Assembly: GCA_002315195.1 (NCBI GenBank)
Contig: DCGD01000002.1
Location: 11,564-50,564 of the forward strand
DNA: 39,001 nt
Reading direction: 5' to 3'
From: Prevotellaceae bacterium UBA1787
Lineage (GTDB): Bacteria > Bacteroidota > Bacteroidia > Bacteroidales > Bacteroidaceae
The notes beneath the pieces were generated by a model that made no database searches, had not been told where the DNA came from, and saw nothing but the letters and a program-made list of their open reading frames with translations. Below are positions 1 through 9,340 of this stretch, one piece after another; positions within the stretch are counted from its first letter, which is position 1, and every line of letters begins with the position of its first letter. The translations under genes were made by a program, and so were the position numbers.

Positions 1-538
1 AATCATCATTGGCCTTAATCCTGGCGGAATAAATTTCTGGTTTCAATACTTGAGATCCTGACGCATCCAAAGAGTAATAGAACCAAAGCGGATTATCCGC
101 ATCCTTGTCTATATAAGTAAAGGACAAACCGAAATCATCATAAAATCGGTCGCTTGGAACACTGCTCTCCTTGCGGTCCCACCTGCGTTGGTCCATCTTG
201 AATGCAGTGGTGAGATGCTGTCCGTCACGAACCATCGCCACGGGAATGTCGCCAATCAGTACGGCTCCCTCAATCGGTTCGTCACGTTTCTTGTACAGTT
301 TTTTCAAAGCCGCGCGGATTGAATCAGGTACCCCCCACTTGTCCAAGACTATGTAGGTTTTCAGACCTTCCTTATCCTCAACAGCCCTTGCGTAAGCATC
401 AATATCCTGCTGAATGTTTTTATAGGTCAAAGAGTCCACGACAATGGCAAATCCTCTTTTTGAGCCATTTCCGCAGGACAACATAACTGCCATCAACAAT
501 AACATTAACAAACTATTCGAAATCTTTCTCATTTTCAT
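1..538 (-). CDS. Lipoprotein with peptidase C25 (gingipain)-like N-terminus, partial
   Basis: An open frame starts at 538 (an alternative Met is at 532) and runs off the left edge, so only about 179 N-terminal residues are visible. It begins with a short basic segment, a Leu/Met-rich hydrophobic stretch and a lipobox-like LSC, so it is probably an exported lipoprotein. The mature part contains a GAVLIGDIPVAMV segment, then VPSDRFYDD, then PEIYSARI. That order recalls clan CD, C25-type proteins, where a 'VLIGDIPV' strand precedes a 'PSDxxYxD' segment and a 'PEIxxGR' segment. This is recognition from memory. The catalytic His and Cys would lie outside the window, so activity cannot be judged. 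It lies on the same strand as the outer-membrane transport genes upstream but is separated from them by about 600 bases, so co-transcription is unproven. Confidence 0.75.
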   Translation of the reverse strand, partial: MKMRKISNSLLMLLLMAVMLSCGNGSKRGFAIVVDSLTYKNIQQDIDAYARAVEDKEGLKTYIVLDKWGVPDSIRAALKKLYKKRDEPIEGAVLIGDIPVAMVRDGQHLTTAFKMDQRRWDRKESSVPSDRFYDDFGLSFTYIDKDADNPLWFYYSLDASGSQVLKPEIYSARIKANDD

Positions 539-1134
539 ATTTTAGTATTTAGCTTATGTGTTTTTTCACAGACATATATTACAAAACAATGTTTAATTCC
601 TTTTCCGAAACTCCTTGAACTACTGGGATAAAAAAGTGTCGCTGTTACGCTGAATAGGCTTTTTCACTGACGGGTATTGGAAATGTATCATTACATATCT
701 TGATTGGAACGACAAAATATATAAAAATCTGAGTAGGTCTTAACTTTCACTGATTTTTTTTGTGCGGCCAGATGAAACTTACATTCGTCATGCACGATGA
801 CTCGACAGTGAACCAAATCAAATTTCATTGTTCAAGCCACAACAACGGTTTATGCAACCCACCCTACGCGACACTTTTCAACCATTATCACCATTTGTAT
901 CATTTTGATTTGCTCCAGAAACTGCCATCATGCTACATTGCCACAGATAACATATACCCAACACATACCTCTTGAATGTATAACACATGTATCTAAAAAT
1001 AACAATATCAACTGTTGATGGTTTCACTTTACAAAAAGGAAGGCACAAAATGCTATTTCATCGTCATTCGATAAAATGGCAGGTGCTTTTCATTCATTCA
1101 AATTTCATTTTCCTCTCACATTGCTTCACCTTCA
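539..1134. other. Intergenic region, no convincing gene
   Basis: About 600 bases lie between the DUF6850-like gene and the partial lipoprotein. Short open frames exist on both strands (for example a 45-46 codon minus-strand frame near 690-830), but none has a recognisable signal peptide or family signature. I found no clear hairpin terminator and no exact TAnnTTTG element here. The promoter of the partial lipoprotein may lie here but I cannot place it. Confidence 0.5.
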
Positions 1135-2766
1135 TCAAAACAAAATGGATAGTCCTGCACTTACAAAATGGCGATTTTTTCCTATTGCGGCATAATGGCC
1201 GTATGTCTCTGTATATGTGTCCGACAACGTGGTATAATTGCCCATATAGTGCCTATATTGATATTGGGCGAACAAGCCTATGTTGGTAAATCCCCATTTG
1301 GTACGAACCGGCAAATACACGTTCAATCGGGCATTTCCCTGCAGGTAGTCCGCTGATTGATATTCAAAGAGAGGAACAATGTAGTTGTTTGCGATAATCT
1401 TGTAAGGACTCACCTCACCGTCATACGGCAGTTGGATGGTTTTACTCAAACGACAGTTGTATTTCATGCCAAACTGCGCCTGACACCTATATTGGTTTAT
1501 CCTAAAATGACAGGTACCAAGAGCCTGCGCAAAGACCGTCGCATAATTTTCCTTGTATTTGTCAGGATTGTCCTTGACGCCGTCAAGGCAGCCACCGATG
1601 ATTCCTTCCAACGCATAATGAGGATTTTCTTCCTTAAAACGGTCTATACGATAACTTAACGAAACATCCATTTTGTTATCATTGTAGCCGGTGTACTTTC
1701 TGTCAACCACCCATGCCACGTTGTAGTTCTCATCATAAACCTGTTTTTGGTCAAACAAAAAGCCTTCTATGAGATTTACGTTTAAATTGAGGTGCAACTG
1801 ATGCACGTCGTCCGCACATTTCCACATCACACGGTCTGATAAAGAAATGTGATGGTTATGGTATTCGCCCCCGTGAAAGGCATTTTCTATTTCATAATCC
1901 TTGGCTTCCTCAAACTTGCGGATATAGCCCAATTCAAGGAAATTTTTCTTTTCTCCAAAGGTGGTCTGCCATTGGACATGACCGCCCAGGTTGGTGCCAA
2001 AGTATCTGCGTCGATAGGACTGCGCATTCATTACGATGGGCGAAGCGAGTCCTTGCATCAAATATACATTATAACTTTCGGTGGTGCGTATGACCGAATA
2101 TTCCAAACTTTCGCTCAACCTTTCGAATTGAAGCGACAAGCCAAGCGTATTTTTCTCCTTATGATATGTCAACCCAGGGTTGAAATTAAATCGTATGGCA
2201 CTAATGAGGGGCCGAGGGTCTGTCTCGTCCGCATTGCTGCCGCTCTTGAAATCCGCACGGAGACCACCCGCCCACATGTGCGAAAACTCGTATGCGAGAC
2301 CGCCATTCAAATGAAACACTTCTTTCGTAAAACTTCCGCGCACCAAATCACCAATGACAAAAGGATTATCATCCGATATGAATAGTGTGCTTCTCCAACT
2401 TTGGTTGTCGGTATAGGTATTGTTGTAGTTGAATAGACCTTCAAAGGTGAGTTTGCCGTATTTTTTTATTCCATAAAGAGAGAAATCCAAACCATTCTTT
2501 GCAACCCCTTCATCCACACGGCAAAAATCACCGCTTTCATGTTCATACCCAAGTTTGACATCTGTGAGTGTCTTGAATTTCAATTGTTTGATGAACGCAG
2601 GATTCCAAGAACCTCTACTGATATTTTCAGTTTGGTTCACTGTTTCATAATTTGCCTTTAAATCCAGCAGGTTGTCTTGAGCCATGATAGTTATGGACGA
2701 CATGGAAAGAGCAAAGGCAAAGACACTCAACCGTTTTTGCGGCATGCCAATGATATGGATATTCAT
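1135..2766 (-). CDS. DUF6850-like outer-membrane beta-barrel protein
   Basis: This 543-residue protein has a cleavable signal peptide ending in the AQ of SITIMAQ, about 30 residues in. Met8 (start near 2745) would give a more typical signal peptide than the first Met. The rest is rich in alternating aromatic and polar residues with many Tyr-containing strands, and it ends in a strand with terminal Phe (GLSILF), as expected for an outer-membrane barrel inserted by BamA. Its length and its position next to a DUF4876-like lipoprotein and a TonB-dependent receptor fit the DUF6850 family of Bacteroidales. That name comes from memory and context rather than a search. The gene lies 82 bases downstream of the DUF4876-like gene and is probably in the same transcript. 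The role is unknown; it may be a second pore or an assembly partner for the receptor. Confidence 0.8.
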   Translation of the reverse strand: MNIHIIGMPQKRLSVFAFALSMSSITIMAQDNLLDLKANYETVNQTENISRGSWNPAFIKQLKFKTLTDVKLGYEHESGDFCRVDEGVAKNGLDFSLYGIKKYGKLTFEGLFNYNNTYTDNQSWRSTLFISDDNPFVIGDLVRGSFTKEVFHLNGGLAYEFSHMWAGGLRADFKSGSNADETDPRPLISAIRFNFNPGLTYHKEKNTLGLSLQFERLSESLEYSVIRTTESYNVYLMQGLASPIVMNAQSYRRRYFGTNLGGHVQWQTTFGEKKNFLELGYIRKFEEAKDYEIENAFHGGEYHNHHISLSDRVMWKCADDVHQLHLNLNVNLIEGFLFDQKQVYDENYNVAWVVDRKYTGYNDNKMDVSLSYRIDRFKEENPHYALEGIIGGCLDGVKDNPDKYKENYATVFAQALGTCHFRINQYRCQAQFGMKYNCRLSKTIQLPYDGEVSPYKIIANNYIVPLFEYQSADYLQGNARLNVYLPVRTKWGFTNIGLFAQYQYRHYMGNYTTLSDTYTETYGHYAAIGKNRHFVSAGLSILF

Positions 2767-2802
2767 GGAAAATCTTTATTATAGAAAAATACGAGGAAAT
2801 GG

Positions 2803-2838
2803 AAAGGCAAGGAAACTTTTCTGAGTTTCCTCACCTTT
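2803..2838 (-). terminator. Intercistronic hairpin between the DUF4876-like and DUF6850-like genes
   Basis: Arms of 7 bp (2810-2816 with 2825-2831) and 5 bp (2803-2807 with 2834-2838) are separated by a 2x2 internal loop, and the apical loop is 8 bases. On the minus strand only a weak T-rich stretch follows. It may therefore act as a leaky terminator or an mRNA-stabilising element that sets the ratio of the two genes, rather than as a full stop. Confidence 0.35.
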
Positions 2839-2848
2839 ATTACTGAGA

Positions 2849-3847
2849 TTATTTATCGATTTCTGTGAAAACCTGCCAAGGAATTGGGTCGCAAGTAACG
2901 AAATCTTTGGTGGAGTTGTTGGTGTCGCTATATTTCACTTTATTGCCAACAATCTTGTAAACCTTTCGGCGCAGTGCCTTGCCGCAGTATGCCGCAGACA
3001 TGTACTGACCACCCTGATCTACACCGGCATTCACGAAAGTGAAGCCTTCATCGTCCTTTACAAATACCGTCTGATAACGTTCTGAGATTATCGGACTTAC
3101 AATATTGATGACATCTATCACCTTGTCAGGATTGATCATCAAATACTTGGGGTAAATCGTACCGGGTGCCAACGAGAAATTGTTGGCATCCTTTGCATAG
3201 TCTTCTACTGCCTTGCCGTTGGGGAATTTTGCCAACATTAGGGCCTGGCCATTGGCTGCCGGCATGAAATCGAGACCCATGGACTTGTAAGCGACCAACA
3301 TATTGGGTACATCTGGATTGTCCGTGTCACTGGTGGAGAGACTGCCCATTGCTATTTCCCAATCCGCCTTTTCCAAATTGACTGGTGAAGCTACGTCACC
3401 CGATTCGGTATCAGTAGGATGCTCTACCGTCCAATTCAAAGCGGATGTCGCAATAACGATGTTCTTGCCGGGCGCCAAGGGATAGTCCTTGCCGGTGCCG
3501 GGGAAATAAGCGGTTACATTGTACATGGGATAACGCTGTTCTCCATTTTCAATCCAAAGTGAAGGGACTGGTGTATAGGAATAACCCCACCCGCGTTCTA
3601 CGATACCGAGAACAACACCGTCAAGGTAAACGGTTGTATCACCGTTGTTGACAAGTTCATAGAAACCATCCTTCCAAAAATAACTTGGAACTCCGGTAAA
3701 ATACACTTGTTTGAAGATAAGGCTGCTCTTAACCTGAGCCGTATCCAAACCTTTGTTGATGATGACACCACCGTCGTCATCACTGCTACATGCCGTAAAT
3801 GCCAATGCTGACATCAACAGCGCAAACATGAACAATAATTTTTTCAT
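2849..3847 (-). CDS. DUF4876-like surface lipoprotein
   Basis: This 332-residue lipoprotein has a signal peptide with lipobox FTAC at about residues 17-20. The SSDDDGG that follows is an acidic run typical of the lipoprotein export signal of Bacteroidetes, so surface exposure is likely. An early segment, QVYFTGVPSYFWKDGFYEL followed by NNGDTTVYLDGVVLG, matches the way DUF4876 proteins begin (a lamin-tail-like beta-sandwich with 'YEL.NN....VYLDG'). No catalytic motif is visible. It lies between a TonB-dependent receptor (159-base gap) and a DUF6850-like barrel. By analogy with SusD it may be the substrate-binding lipoprotein for the receptor, but that is inference. The family assignment is from memory. 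Confidence 0.82.
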   Translation of the reverse strand: MKKLLFMFALLMSALAFTACSSDDDGGVIINKGLDTAQVKSSLIFKQVYFTGVPSYFWKDGFYELVNNGDTTVYLDGVVLGIVERGWGYSYTPVPSLWIENGEQRYPMYNVTAYFPGTGKDYPLAPGKNIVIATSALNWTVEHPTDTESGDVASPVNLEKADWEIAMGSLSTSDTDNPDVPNMLVAYKSMGLDFMPAANGQALMLAKFPNGKAVEDYAKDANNFSLAPGTIYPKYLMINPDKVIDVINIVSPIISERYQTVFVKDDEGFTFVNAGVDQGGQYMSAAYCGKALRRKVYKIVGNKVKYSDTNNSTKDFVTCDPIPWQVFTEIDK

Positions 3848-4006
3848 TTTTGTTGAATTTAAATGTTAATAAAAACGCATCTTTTCAATATATATTTCAT
3901 TCTTCTTATTTATACCAAGTGGAGCATTGCCAATAATTGAAACCGATCATTAAAATCTCTCGGAATGGTTGCGGTATTCAGTTCTTTGAAAAATATTTCC
4001 CACACT

Positions 4007-6868
4007 TTAAAGTTTCAATTTCAATTCCGCTCCGAAATAGAGAGGTATCATCATTTGGGTATAGCCTACTGTCGTCTTGTTACGGGCCAGTTTGGTAAAC
4101 TTCAGGAAATTGTTGGCAAGGAAGGACAATTCCAACATGCGACCCATTTCCTTTGTCAAGCGGAAATTAAGTAGGACAGTGGTAGGATAACTCTCGCAAC
4201 CGAAAGCATCGGGCTGTGCTGAATAGACGGAACGCATCTGCTGTAGTACGTTATCCTGACGATACTCGGTTTTCCAAGCATAATATTCACCTGCATGATT
4301 GTAGAAGCCTATGGGGTCTATGAAAAAGCGTCCATCTGCGCCCGTCTGGCTGTTCACCTCGAAATATTGGAGTGTTCTACCGTCATTATCTTCATAAATG
4401 CTACGGGCCTTTTGACACCAAATTATCTGTGCCGTGGTAGAGAACACCATCTTCAAGTTGGGGATGTGGGTGATGAAGCGGACATTGGTATTGAAACGTT
4501 CATTGACGCTGCCACTGCCGGCTGGAAATACCGGCATATAGGGATACAACTTTCCGGCATAGACCGTATTCAGCACAGACATATTGGTTGCATTGGTTCT
4601 CCGCTTTATCCAAAGATAGGCGCCGTCAATGACAACAGAAGTGCGCAAAGCCTTTATTTCACCAAGGTTAAACGTATATTCAAGTCCTCTTTTCTTTGTT
4701 TGGATACGGTTGCTTGGCTGCATGTATGTATTGAACACTGTATCACGATTGAATGGGGCGACATTCATTCCCGTCGCATCTTCATACCAAAGCGTGCCCT
4801 TGTCGTAAGTCAAGGATGTGACACCTGCGGGAACGGAAAATTTTCTGTAAGGAGTGATGATAGGCACGTTGGCAAATCCGAAATCATTGTCGCTATGCTC
4901 GGAAAAAAGGGTTATGTTAAAGGAACGTTTACGGTGGTTGCCACTCAAGCCAAACTCTATTTTATGGTTGCGTGTGGCTTTCAAATCTTTGTTTGCCGTA
5001 TTATCTACCACGGTGGTTGTCATAATGCTTTTGGCTATATTGGTATTGTAAACGGCAAGACTCGTGGCGTCGAAATAAGCTTTGTCGGGATATAGAAAGA
5101 GCATCGTCGGCATTTTTGTCGTGATTCCGTAACCACCGAATAAAGTAAAATTGTCGAAGAACTCATTGTTCTTGCGATTCAAGAGGTTGAGTTCGAGATT
5201 GACACGAGGTTCTATTTCGAAAATGTCATCGCGGAGCGCACGTTTTTCGTCAATGAAGAGATTGGTGAAACGCATACCCGCCTGCAAGGTAAACGATTTA
5301 GTTCCGACGTTTTGGTGCCATTTGTCTTGTATGAAGCCTGTCAGCTGGTTCATGGCGGGTATGTCACTATATGGGCGTGGACGGACAGACTGATTACTGT
5401 TCACGGTAGGTGGGTAAAGCGGATCGAACGTCAAACCACTTCCGTAATTTTTGTTGAAACGCTCCTCGATTCCCGCCATAATGATGTTATAGGATTTATG
5501 TTCAAATTGGAACAATTTGTCCGCTTTCAATTGCAGGAACACATCCAAAGGCTTTCCCATGATAGTGTAGTCGGAATAATAGGCTGACTTTTGGAAACGG
5601 CTTTCATACTCGCCACTTACCAAAGCGTCAGAAATGGGTGTCAAACCAGACTGGAGAGTTATGCGCTCATGTCTGAAGTCCTTTTGACGCGTAAAATTCA
5701 AACTTCCGTTGAACGTTGCGTTGGTAATCCACGATTTGTTCAAACTCCATTTTGATTCAAGATTAAGGCGATAACCGGTATTTTCATTCTTGACACGCTC
5801 TGTGATGAGCATCTGTGGATCAGACTTATTGTTGTTCAGTGTATTGTAAAAATTGAAATCCACATGGAAGGTGAGTGGTGCCTTGTCTTCTAAAAAGCGG
5901 TTGGTATAGGTGACTCCGGCTGTAATACGATCATAACCCTTGTATTTCATGCGTATGTCATCATACGACTGTGAATAATCTGCTGTTAAATTGAGCGAAC
6001 CGGCTTTGTCGCCCAAACGCAAACCTTTGCCTACATAATACATTTTTGAATTGGGATCGACCTTTACTTTCACTTCTAAAGGTGTGTAGCCCCTTTTGGT
6101 CTTGATGACAACAGCGCCTGATGTCAAGTTGCCATATTCAACAGAAGGAATACCTCTTATAACTTCCAAAGATTCTATGTTGTCCGGAGAAAGGATACGC
6201 AGATCCGTCCCTCTGCCCGCGGTCCCTTGCTCATCGTAGTTGTTGATTGTCGTACCTTGTTTCGCCGTAGAAACTGACTGCATGTTGCCATCGTTGGAAA
6301 GAGGCGAGCCGTTCACGACAACCGCTGTACCCAATGCGCTGCTTCCGTTGGAACCTATTTCGCGTATCTGCGCTTGGCCTACAGCGTTCAAGTCCGGATT
6401 GTTGGTAACATTGCCGGGAACCAATTGCAGGAGGTCTTCCACGCTTTTTGGCTGCAAGTGCTGTATGGCATTGGCGTCTATCTTGGAGGTTGAACCGCTG
6501 CGCTTCTCCTTGGCCGTGACGGTCACTTCTTTCAAGGCAAGCGTAAGCACATTCATACGAATCGTAGTGTTGGCTCCTGTCTTTGGCTTCACCGTAATAC
6601 TGTCTATGTACGTTTCATAACCAATAAATGAAATTTCATATTGGTAACGCCCAGGTTTCAGTTTAGAAATGCTAAATCGCCCTGATCCATTGGTCATTGT
6701 CCACAGATTCAAGGCGGGAATACGGACATACACCATTTCCATTGGCTTTCCTGATTCCGCATCCAAAACCTTACCGGTAAATGATTGTAAAAACTTACCC
6801 TGAGCGAAGACTGAGGTTAAACTGAAATATAATATCAACAATGAACAAAACAACTTTTGCATGAACAT
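4007..6868 (-). CDS. TonB-dependent receptor with carboxypeptidase-regulatory-like N-terminal domain
   Basis: An outer-membrane active transporter of about 953 residues. I place the start at 6868 or 6862 (MFMQKLF) because the signal peptide, ending in SVFAQ, begins there. The open frame extends up to 6925, but that start would overlap the predicted -7 promoter element. After the signal peptide comes a carboxypeptidase-regulatory-like domain (FTGKVLDAESGKP to GYETY). Next comes a plug domain with the hallmark LEVIRGIPSVEYG and a SGAVVIKTKRG segment, then a 22-strand-type barrel ending ELKLKL. No SusD-like gene follows, so it is a stand-alone receptor of the siderophore, metal or small-ligand kind rather than a SusC. 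It starts a separate unit from the SusCD operon, whose terminator lies directly upstream. The ligand cannot be read from the sequence. Confidence 0.93.
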   Translation of the reverse strand: MFMQKLFCSLLILYFSLTSVFAQGKFLQSFTGKVLDAESGKPMEMVYVRIPALNLWTMTNGSGRFSISKLKPGRYQYEISFIGYETYIDSITVKPKTGANTTIRMNVLTLALKEVTVTAKEKRSGSTSKIDANAIQHLQPKSVEDLLQLVPGNVTNNPDLNAVGQAQIREIGSNGSSALGTAVVVNGSPLSNDGNMQSVSTAKQGTTINNYDEQGTAGRGTDLRILSPDNIESLEVIRGIPSVEYGNLTSGAVVIKTKRGYTPLEVKVKVDPNSKMYYVGKGLRLGDKAGSLNLTADYSQSYDDIRMKYKGYDRITAGVTYTNRFLEDKAPLTFHVDFNFYNTLNNNKSDPQMLITERVKNENTGYRLNLESKWSLNKSWITNATFNGSLNFTRQKDFRHERITLQSGLTPISDALVSGEYESRFQKSAYYSDYTIMGKPLDVFLQLKADKLFQFEHKSYNIIMAGIEERFNKNYGSGLTFDPLYPPTVNSNQSVRPRPYSDIPAMNQLTGFIQDKWHQNVGTKSFTLQAGMRFTNLFIDEKRALRDDIFEIEPRVNLELNLLNRKNNEFFDNFTLFGGYGITTKMPTMLFLYPDKAYFDATSLAVYNTNIAKSIMTTTVVDNTANKDLKATRNHKIEFGLSGNHRKRSFNITLFSEHSDNDFGFANVPIITPYRKFSVPAGVTSLTYDKGTLWYEDATGMNVAPFNRDTVFNTYMQPSNRIQTKKRGLEYTFNLGEIKALRTSVVIDGAYLWIKRRTNATNMSVLNTVYAGKLYPYMPVFPAGSGSVNERFNTNVRFITHIPNLKMVFSTTAQIIWCQKARSIYEDNDGRTLQYFEVNSQTGADGRFFIDPIGFYNHAGEYYAWKTEYRQDNVLQQMRSVYSAQPDAFGCESYPTTVLLNFRLTKEMGRMLELSFLANNFLKFTKLARNKTTVGYTQMMIPLYFGAELKLKL

Positions 6869-6922
6869 AACATGAAATTTGTATATGTAACGATCACTTA
6901 TACAACTCTTATTAATCAAGTG

Positions 6923-6930
6923 CAAATATA
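6923..6930 (-). promoter_or_regulatory. -7 promoter element of the TonB-dependent receptor operon
   Basis: On the minus strand this reads TATATTTG, an exact match to the Bacteroidetes -7 consensus TAnnTTTG used by the primary sigma factor. No clear TTTG is present at -33. Transcription would start near 6916, giving a leader of about 50 bases before the preferred start at 6868 or 6862. The element also argues against the upstream ATG at 6925. Confidence 0.55.
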
Positions 6931-6972
6931 CAAATAATTCAACATATATTCACTCTTATGATTGTAATAAAA

Positions 6973-7006
6973 AAAGATTCCGACAATCTAAACTGTCGGA
7001 ATCTTT
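6973..7006 (-). terminator. Rho-independent terminator of the FAS1-SusCD operon
   Basis: A perfect 13-bp stem (6973-6985 with 6994-7006) encloses an 8-base loop. On the minus strand it is followed at once by a run of seven Ts. It lies 18 bases beyond the stop codon of the last SusD gene and before the receptor promoter, so it divides the two transport units. Confidence 0.88.
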
Positions 7007-7024
7007 AATATTATTGTCTACAGA

Positions 7025-9328
7025 TTACTTCTTGTTAGGAAGTGAGAAATACCAATTTTTGGTGTTCAGCAATTTTTGGTAGAGAGTGGCATTCTTTTCA
7101 GTTGCAGCTGATGTTACTGGGAAATCGCGGCGGGAAACCTTCCAAGCGAGCCAATCGGCACCGGCGCTCTTGTGTCCTGCAATACGAACCAAATCAGAGA
7201 AACGATGGCCTTCAAATGCACATTCAAGTGCGGACTCATCTACTATCAAATCCTCTACCGCATTGATGATTTCTTCCTTGGTTACACTTTCAACCAATTC
7301 ATCACGGCTAATGCAGAGAGCAGCCTCTTCCTGTTCTTGCTTTTCGCTTGACCAACCATTCAAACGCGCTTTATTTTCTGCCACTTTCTTGGCAACCATG
7401 CGAGCGAAGGTATAAATGGTATCATTATATCCCGCGGTCATACCGCACCCGCGAGAATGGATGCCACCATGCCAATAGGTAGGATTGGTCTCAAGAGTTC
7501 TGTCAGACATACGGTCGCTTGTATAGAAATCCAGGAATGGGTATTGCTTGGATTTCTCAAATTCCTCAACGGAGAGATAATACATACCTCCTGACATTGC
7601 TGTAGGATAAGATGAGAAATATGCTTTGTTGACAAGCGTTACGTCAACTGAATCCTTTCCGTCACGACCCTTTGGATCAATGTAGATTTTCTGTCCGAGT
7701 GTGTCAACTTTTGCAAAATAAATGGTATCAGTAACAATAGTATCCGCACCAACGTAGAACTTGACAACCGCGGAGTCACTATATTGTACTCCAAGAGAAT
7801 CCTCATATGTACGCACGTAATAATTATTGAAATCACCGTATGCCAAAGTCGGGAAATTCTCGCGGATCAAACCATCCTTCAGGACTCCGAATGCCAATTC
7901 AGGGAAACCAAGACGGTTGATGGCTTCAGCAAATCGCAAATATACCTGTGGCATGCGATAGAGTGGTATGTTGTAACGGATTTGGAAACCACTTGCCGTT
8001 GTCATACCTCTTCTGTTTCGTGTGCTTGCACCACCTGCACCATAAACCTGACTGTTCAAACCACTGCTTGCAGGACAGAACTTATTGATGATTCTGTACT
8101 TGTCCTCTCCGCGTGACAACTGAACGTAAGGTGCGGTAGCATCCAAACGACCATCAGACATCTCAAAAACATATTCCTTTGTTTCAATGTTATCCTTGAA
8201 ATCATAGATGCAATACTGCTGTTCTTCGTTCAATGATGTATAATTGTAAGAAGGAACAATCTGCTGATATGTTTCATTAGGAGAAATAGAAACACTGGCT
8301 GAAGTGGAAGCCTGTGTAGCATCTTCCTCACCGACAGCAATGGTAGTACTTTGACTGGAGGTCGTTGAGAAGCCAAACACATTTTGAAGATCGGTCATGG
8401 TAACACCGAAAGTTCTATTGGCGCAACCAACAATCATGGCCAACTGCTCAGAGGTGGTAGGATTCATCACTCTCAACCAATTTTGAGAACTCAATGTGTA
8501 TGAAATCTCATCGTTGCTGTTGGTCTTGTTATAACCTACATGATAGTTTTCATTATTGCTTGTATACGAAATCTTCTTGAAGAAATCATAATAATATTCA
8601 GCGGCTTTTGCATAGTCATTCTTGATAAGATATGCGTCAGCCATAACCAACTGTACCGGAATGAACATGTATCTGGTATCATAGGATTGAGAACCATTGT
8701 TGACACTACCATAACTTGGAAGTCCGTATGCGGTCTGCAATTCGAAAGCTCTATCAAGACCATTCTCGATGAGTTTGTCTATCAAGTTGTCTTTGTTCAC
8801 TTTGGGAGCGCTTGTTTCAAGTGCAAGTGCTTCATCCGAGTTGTCGACAGGAGTGGTAATGAACGGAACCTCACCATAAAGACGAACCAACTGCAAATAA
8901 GTCCAAGCGCGCAAAGACTGAACCTGCGCCGTTTCACGAAGCATCTCATTCTTGTTATTCTTCAAGAAAACGGTATCAACCTTTGACAGATAGAAGTTAC
9001 AAGAATTGATGATGTGATAATAATCAGAAACATTCAGGAATTTACTGCTTCCATCCTCCGGGTTTTCAAAATTGGCGATGGAGAGTATAGAATCAGTAGT
9101 ATAGGTACCAGTTGTGGACAAGTCACCGCGAGCTTCATCAAGCACTACAGTACGTACGCCAACTTTTTGGATACTTTTCAAGATACCAAATGCGGAGTAA
9201 ACAGAGTCCTTGGCAAACTCGTCAGAGAAACGAGTCAGTTCTGGAGTCAGCATGTCCTGACAAGAAGTAGCCATCACAGCTGCGGCGAAGAACATGCCGA
9301 ATATGGATTTTATTGATCTATTTTTCAT
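7025..9328 (-). CDS. SusD/RagB-family nutrient-binding lipoprotein (second module)
   Basis: This is the surface lipoprotein that caps the adjacent SusC barrel and captures its ligand. It has a signal peptide with lipobox ATSC at about residues 20-23. The SusD-type TPR region is recognisable from YYHIINSCNFYLSKVD and the following AQVQSLRAWTYLQLVRLYGEVPF, a classic 'R...Y..LVR.YG.vP' helix. The C-terminal part ends with the usual FEGHRFSDLVRIAGH. At 767 residues it is longer than the usual 500-650, with extra Ser/Thr- and Asp-rich sequence in the middle (roughly residues 300-420 and 540-600). The start lies 12 bases after the SusC stop, so the two are translationally close. It is the last gene of the operon. 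Confidence 0.93.
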   Translation of the reverse strand: MKNRSIKSIFGMFFAAAVMATSCQDMLTPELTRFSDEFAKDSVYSAFGILKSIQKVGVRTVVLDEARGDLSTTGTYTTDSILSIANFENPEDGSSKFLNVSDYYHIINSCNFYLSKVDTVFLKNNKNEMLRETAQVQSLRAWTYLQLVRLYGEVPFITTPVDNSDEALALETSAPKVNKDNLIDKLIENGLDRAFELQTAYGLPSYGSVNNGSQSYDTRYMFIPVQLVMADAYLIKNDYAKAAEYYYDFFKKISYTSNNENYHVGYNKTNSNDEISYTLSSQNWLRVMNPTTSEQLAMIVGCANRTFGVTMTDLQNVFGFSTTSSQSTTIAVGEEDATQASTSASVSISPNETYQQIVPSYNYTSLNEEQQYCIYDFKDNIETKEYVFEMSDGRLDATAPYVQLSRGEDKYRIINKFCPASSGLNSQVYGAGGASTRNRRGMTTASGFQIRYNIPLYRMPQVYLRFAEAINRLGFPELAFGVLKDGLIRENFPTLAYGDFNNYYVRTYEDSLGVQYSDSAVVKFYVGADTIVTDTIYFAKVDTLGQKIYIDPKGRDGKDSVDVTLVNKAYFSSYPTAMSGGMYYLSVEEFEKSKQYPFLDFYTSDRMSDRTLETNPTYWHGGIHSRGCGMTAGYNDTIYTFARMVAKKVAENKARLNGWSSEKQEQEEAALCISRDELVESVTKEEIINAVEDLIVDESALECAFEGHRFSDLVRIAGHKSAGADWLAWKVSRRDFPVTSAATEKNATLYQKLLNTKNWYFSLPNKK

Positions 9329-9340
9329 TGTTACACAATT

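Noticed and set aside
600..720. A weak AAAAAG...CTTTTT inverted pair as a terminator
   Set aside because: The arms are only A/T-rich ends around a non-pairing centre, so no stable hairpin forms.
760..1289. Two plus-strand frames of 71 and 100 codons in and beyond the intergenic gap
   Set aside because: Composition is odd (many His, Cys, Tyr) with no promoter or family resemblance. The second overlaps the end of the barrel gene.
1849..2385. A 178-codon plus-strand frame
   Set aside because: It is antisense to the DUF6850-like barrel gene, with no signal peptide or recognisable motif.
4295..5095. A 266-codon open frame on the plus strand
   Set aside because: It lies wholly antisense to the TonB-dependent receptor, whose codons encode a complete, recognisable protein. 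The plus-strand product has no domain or signal.
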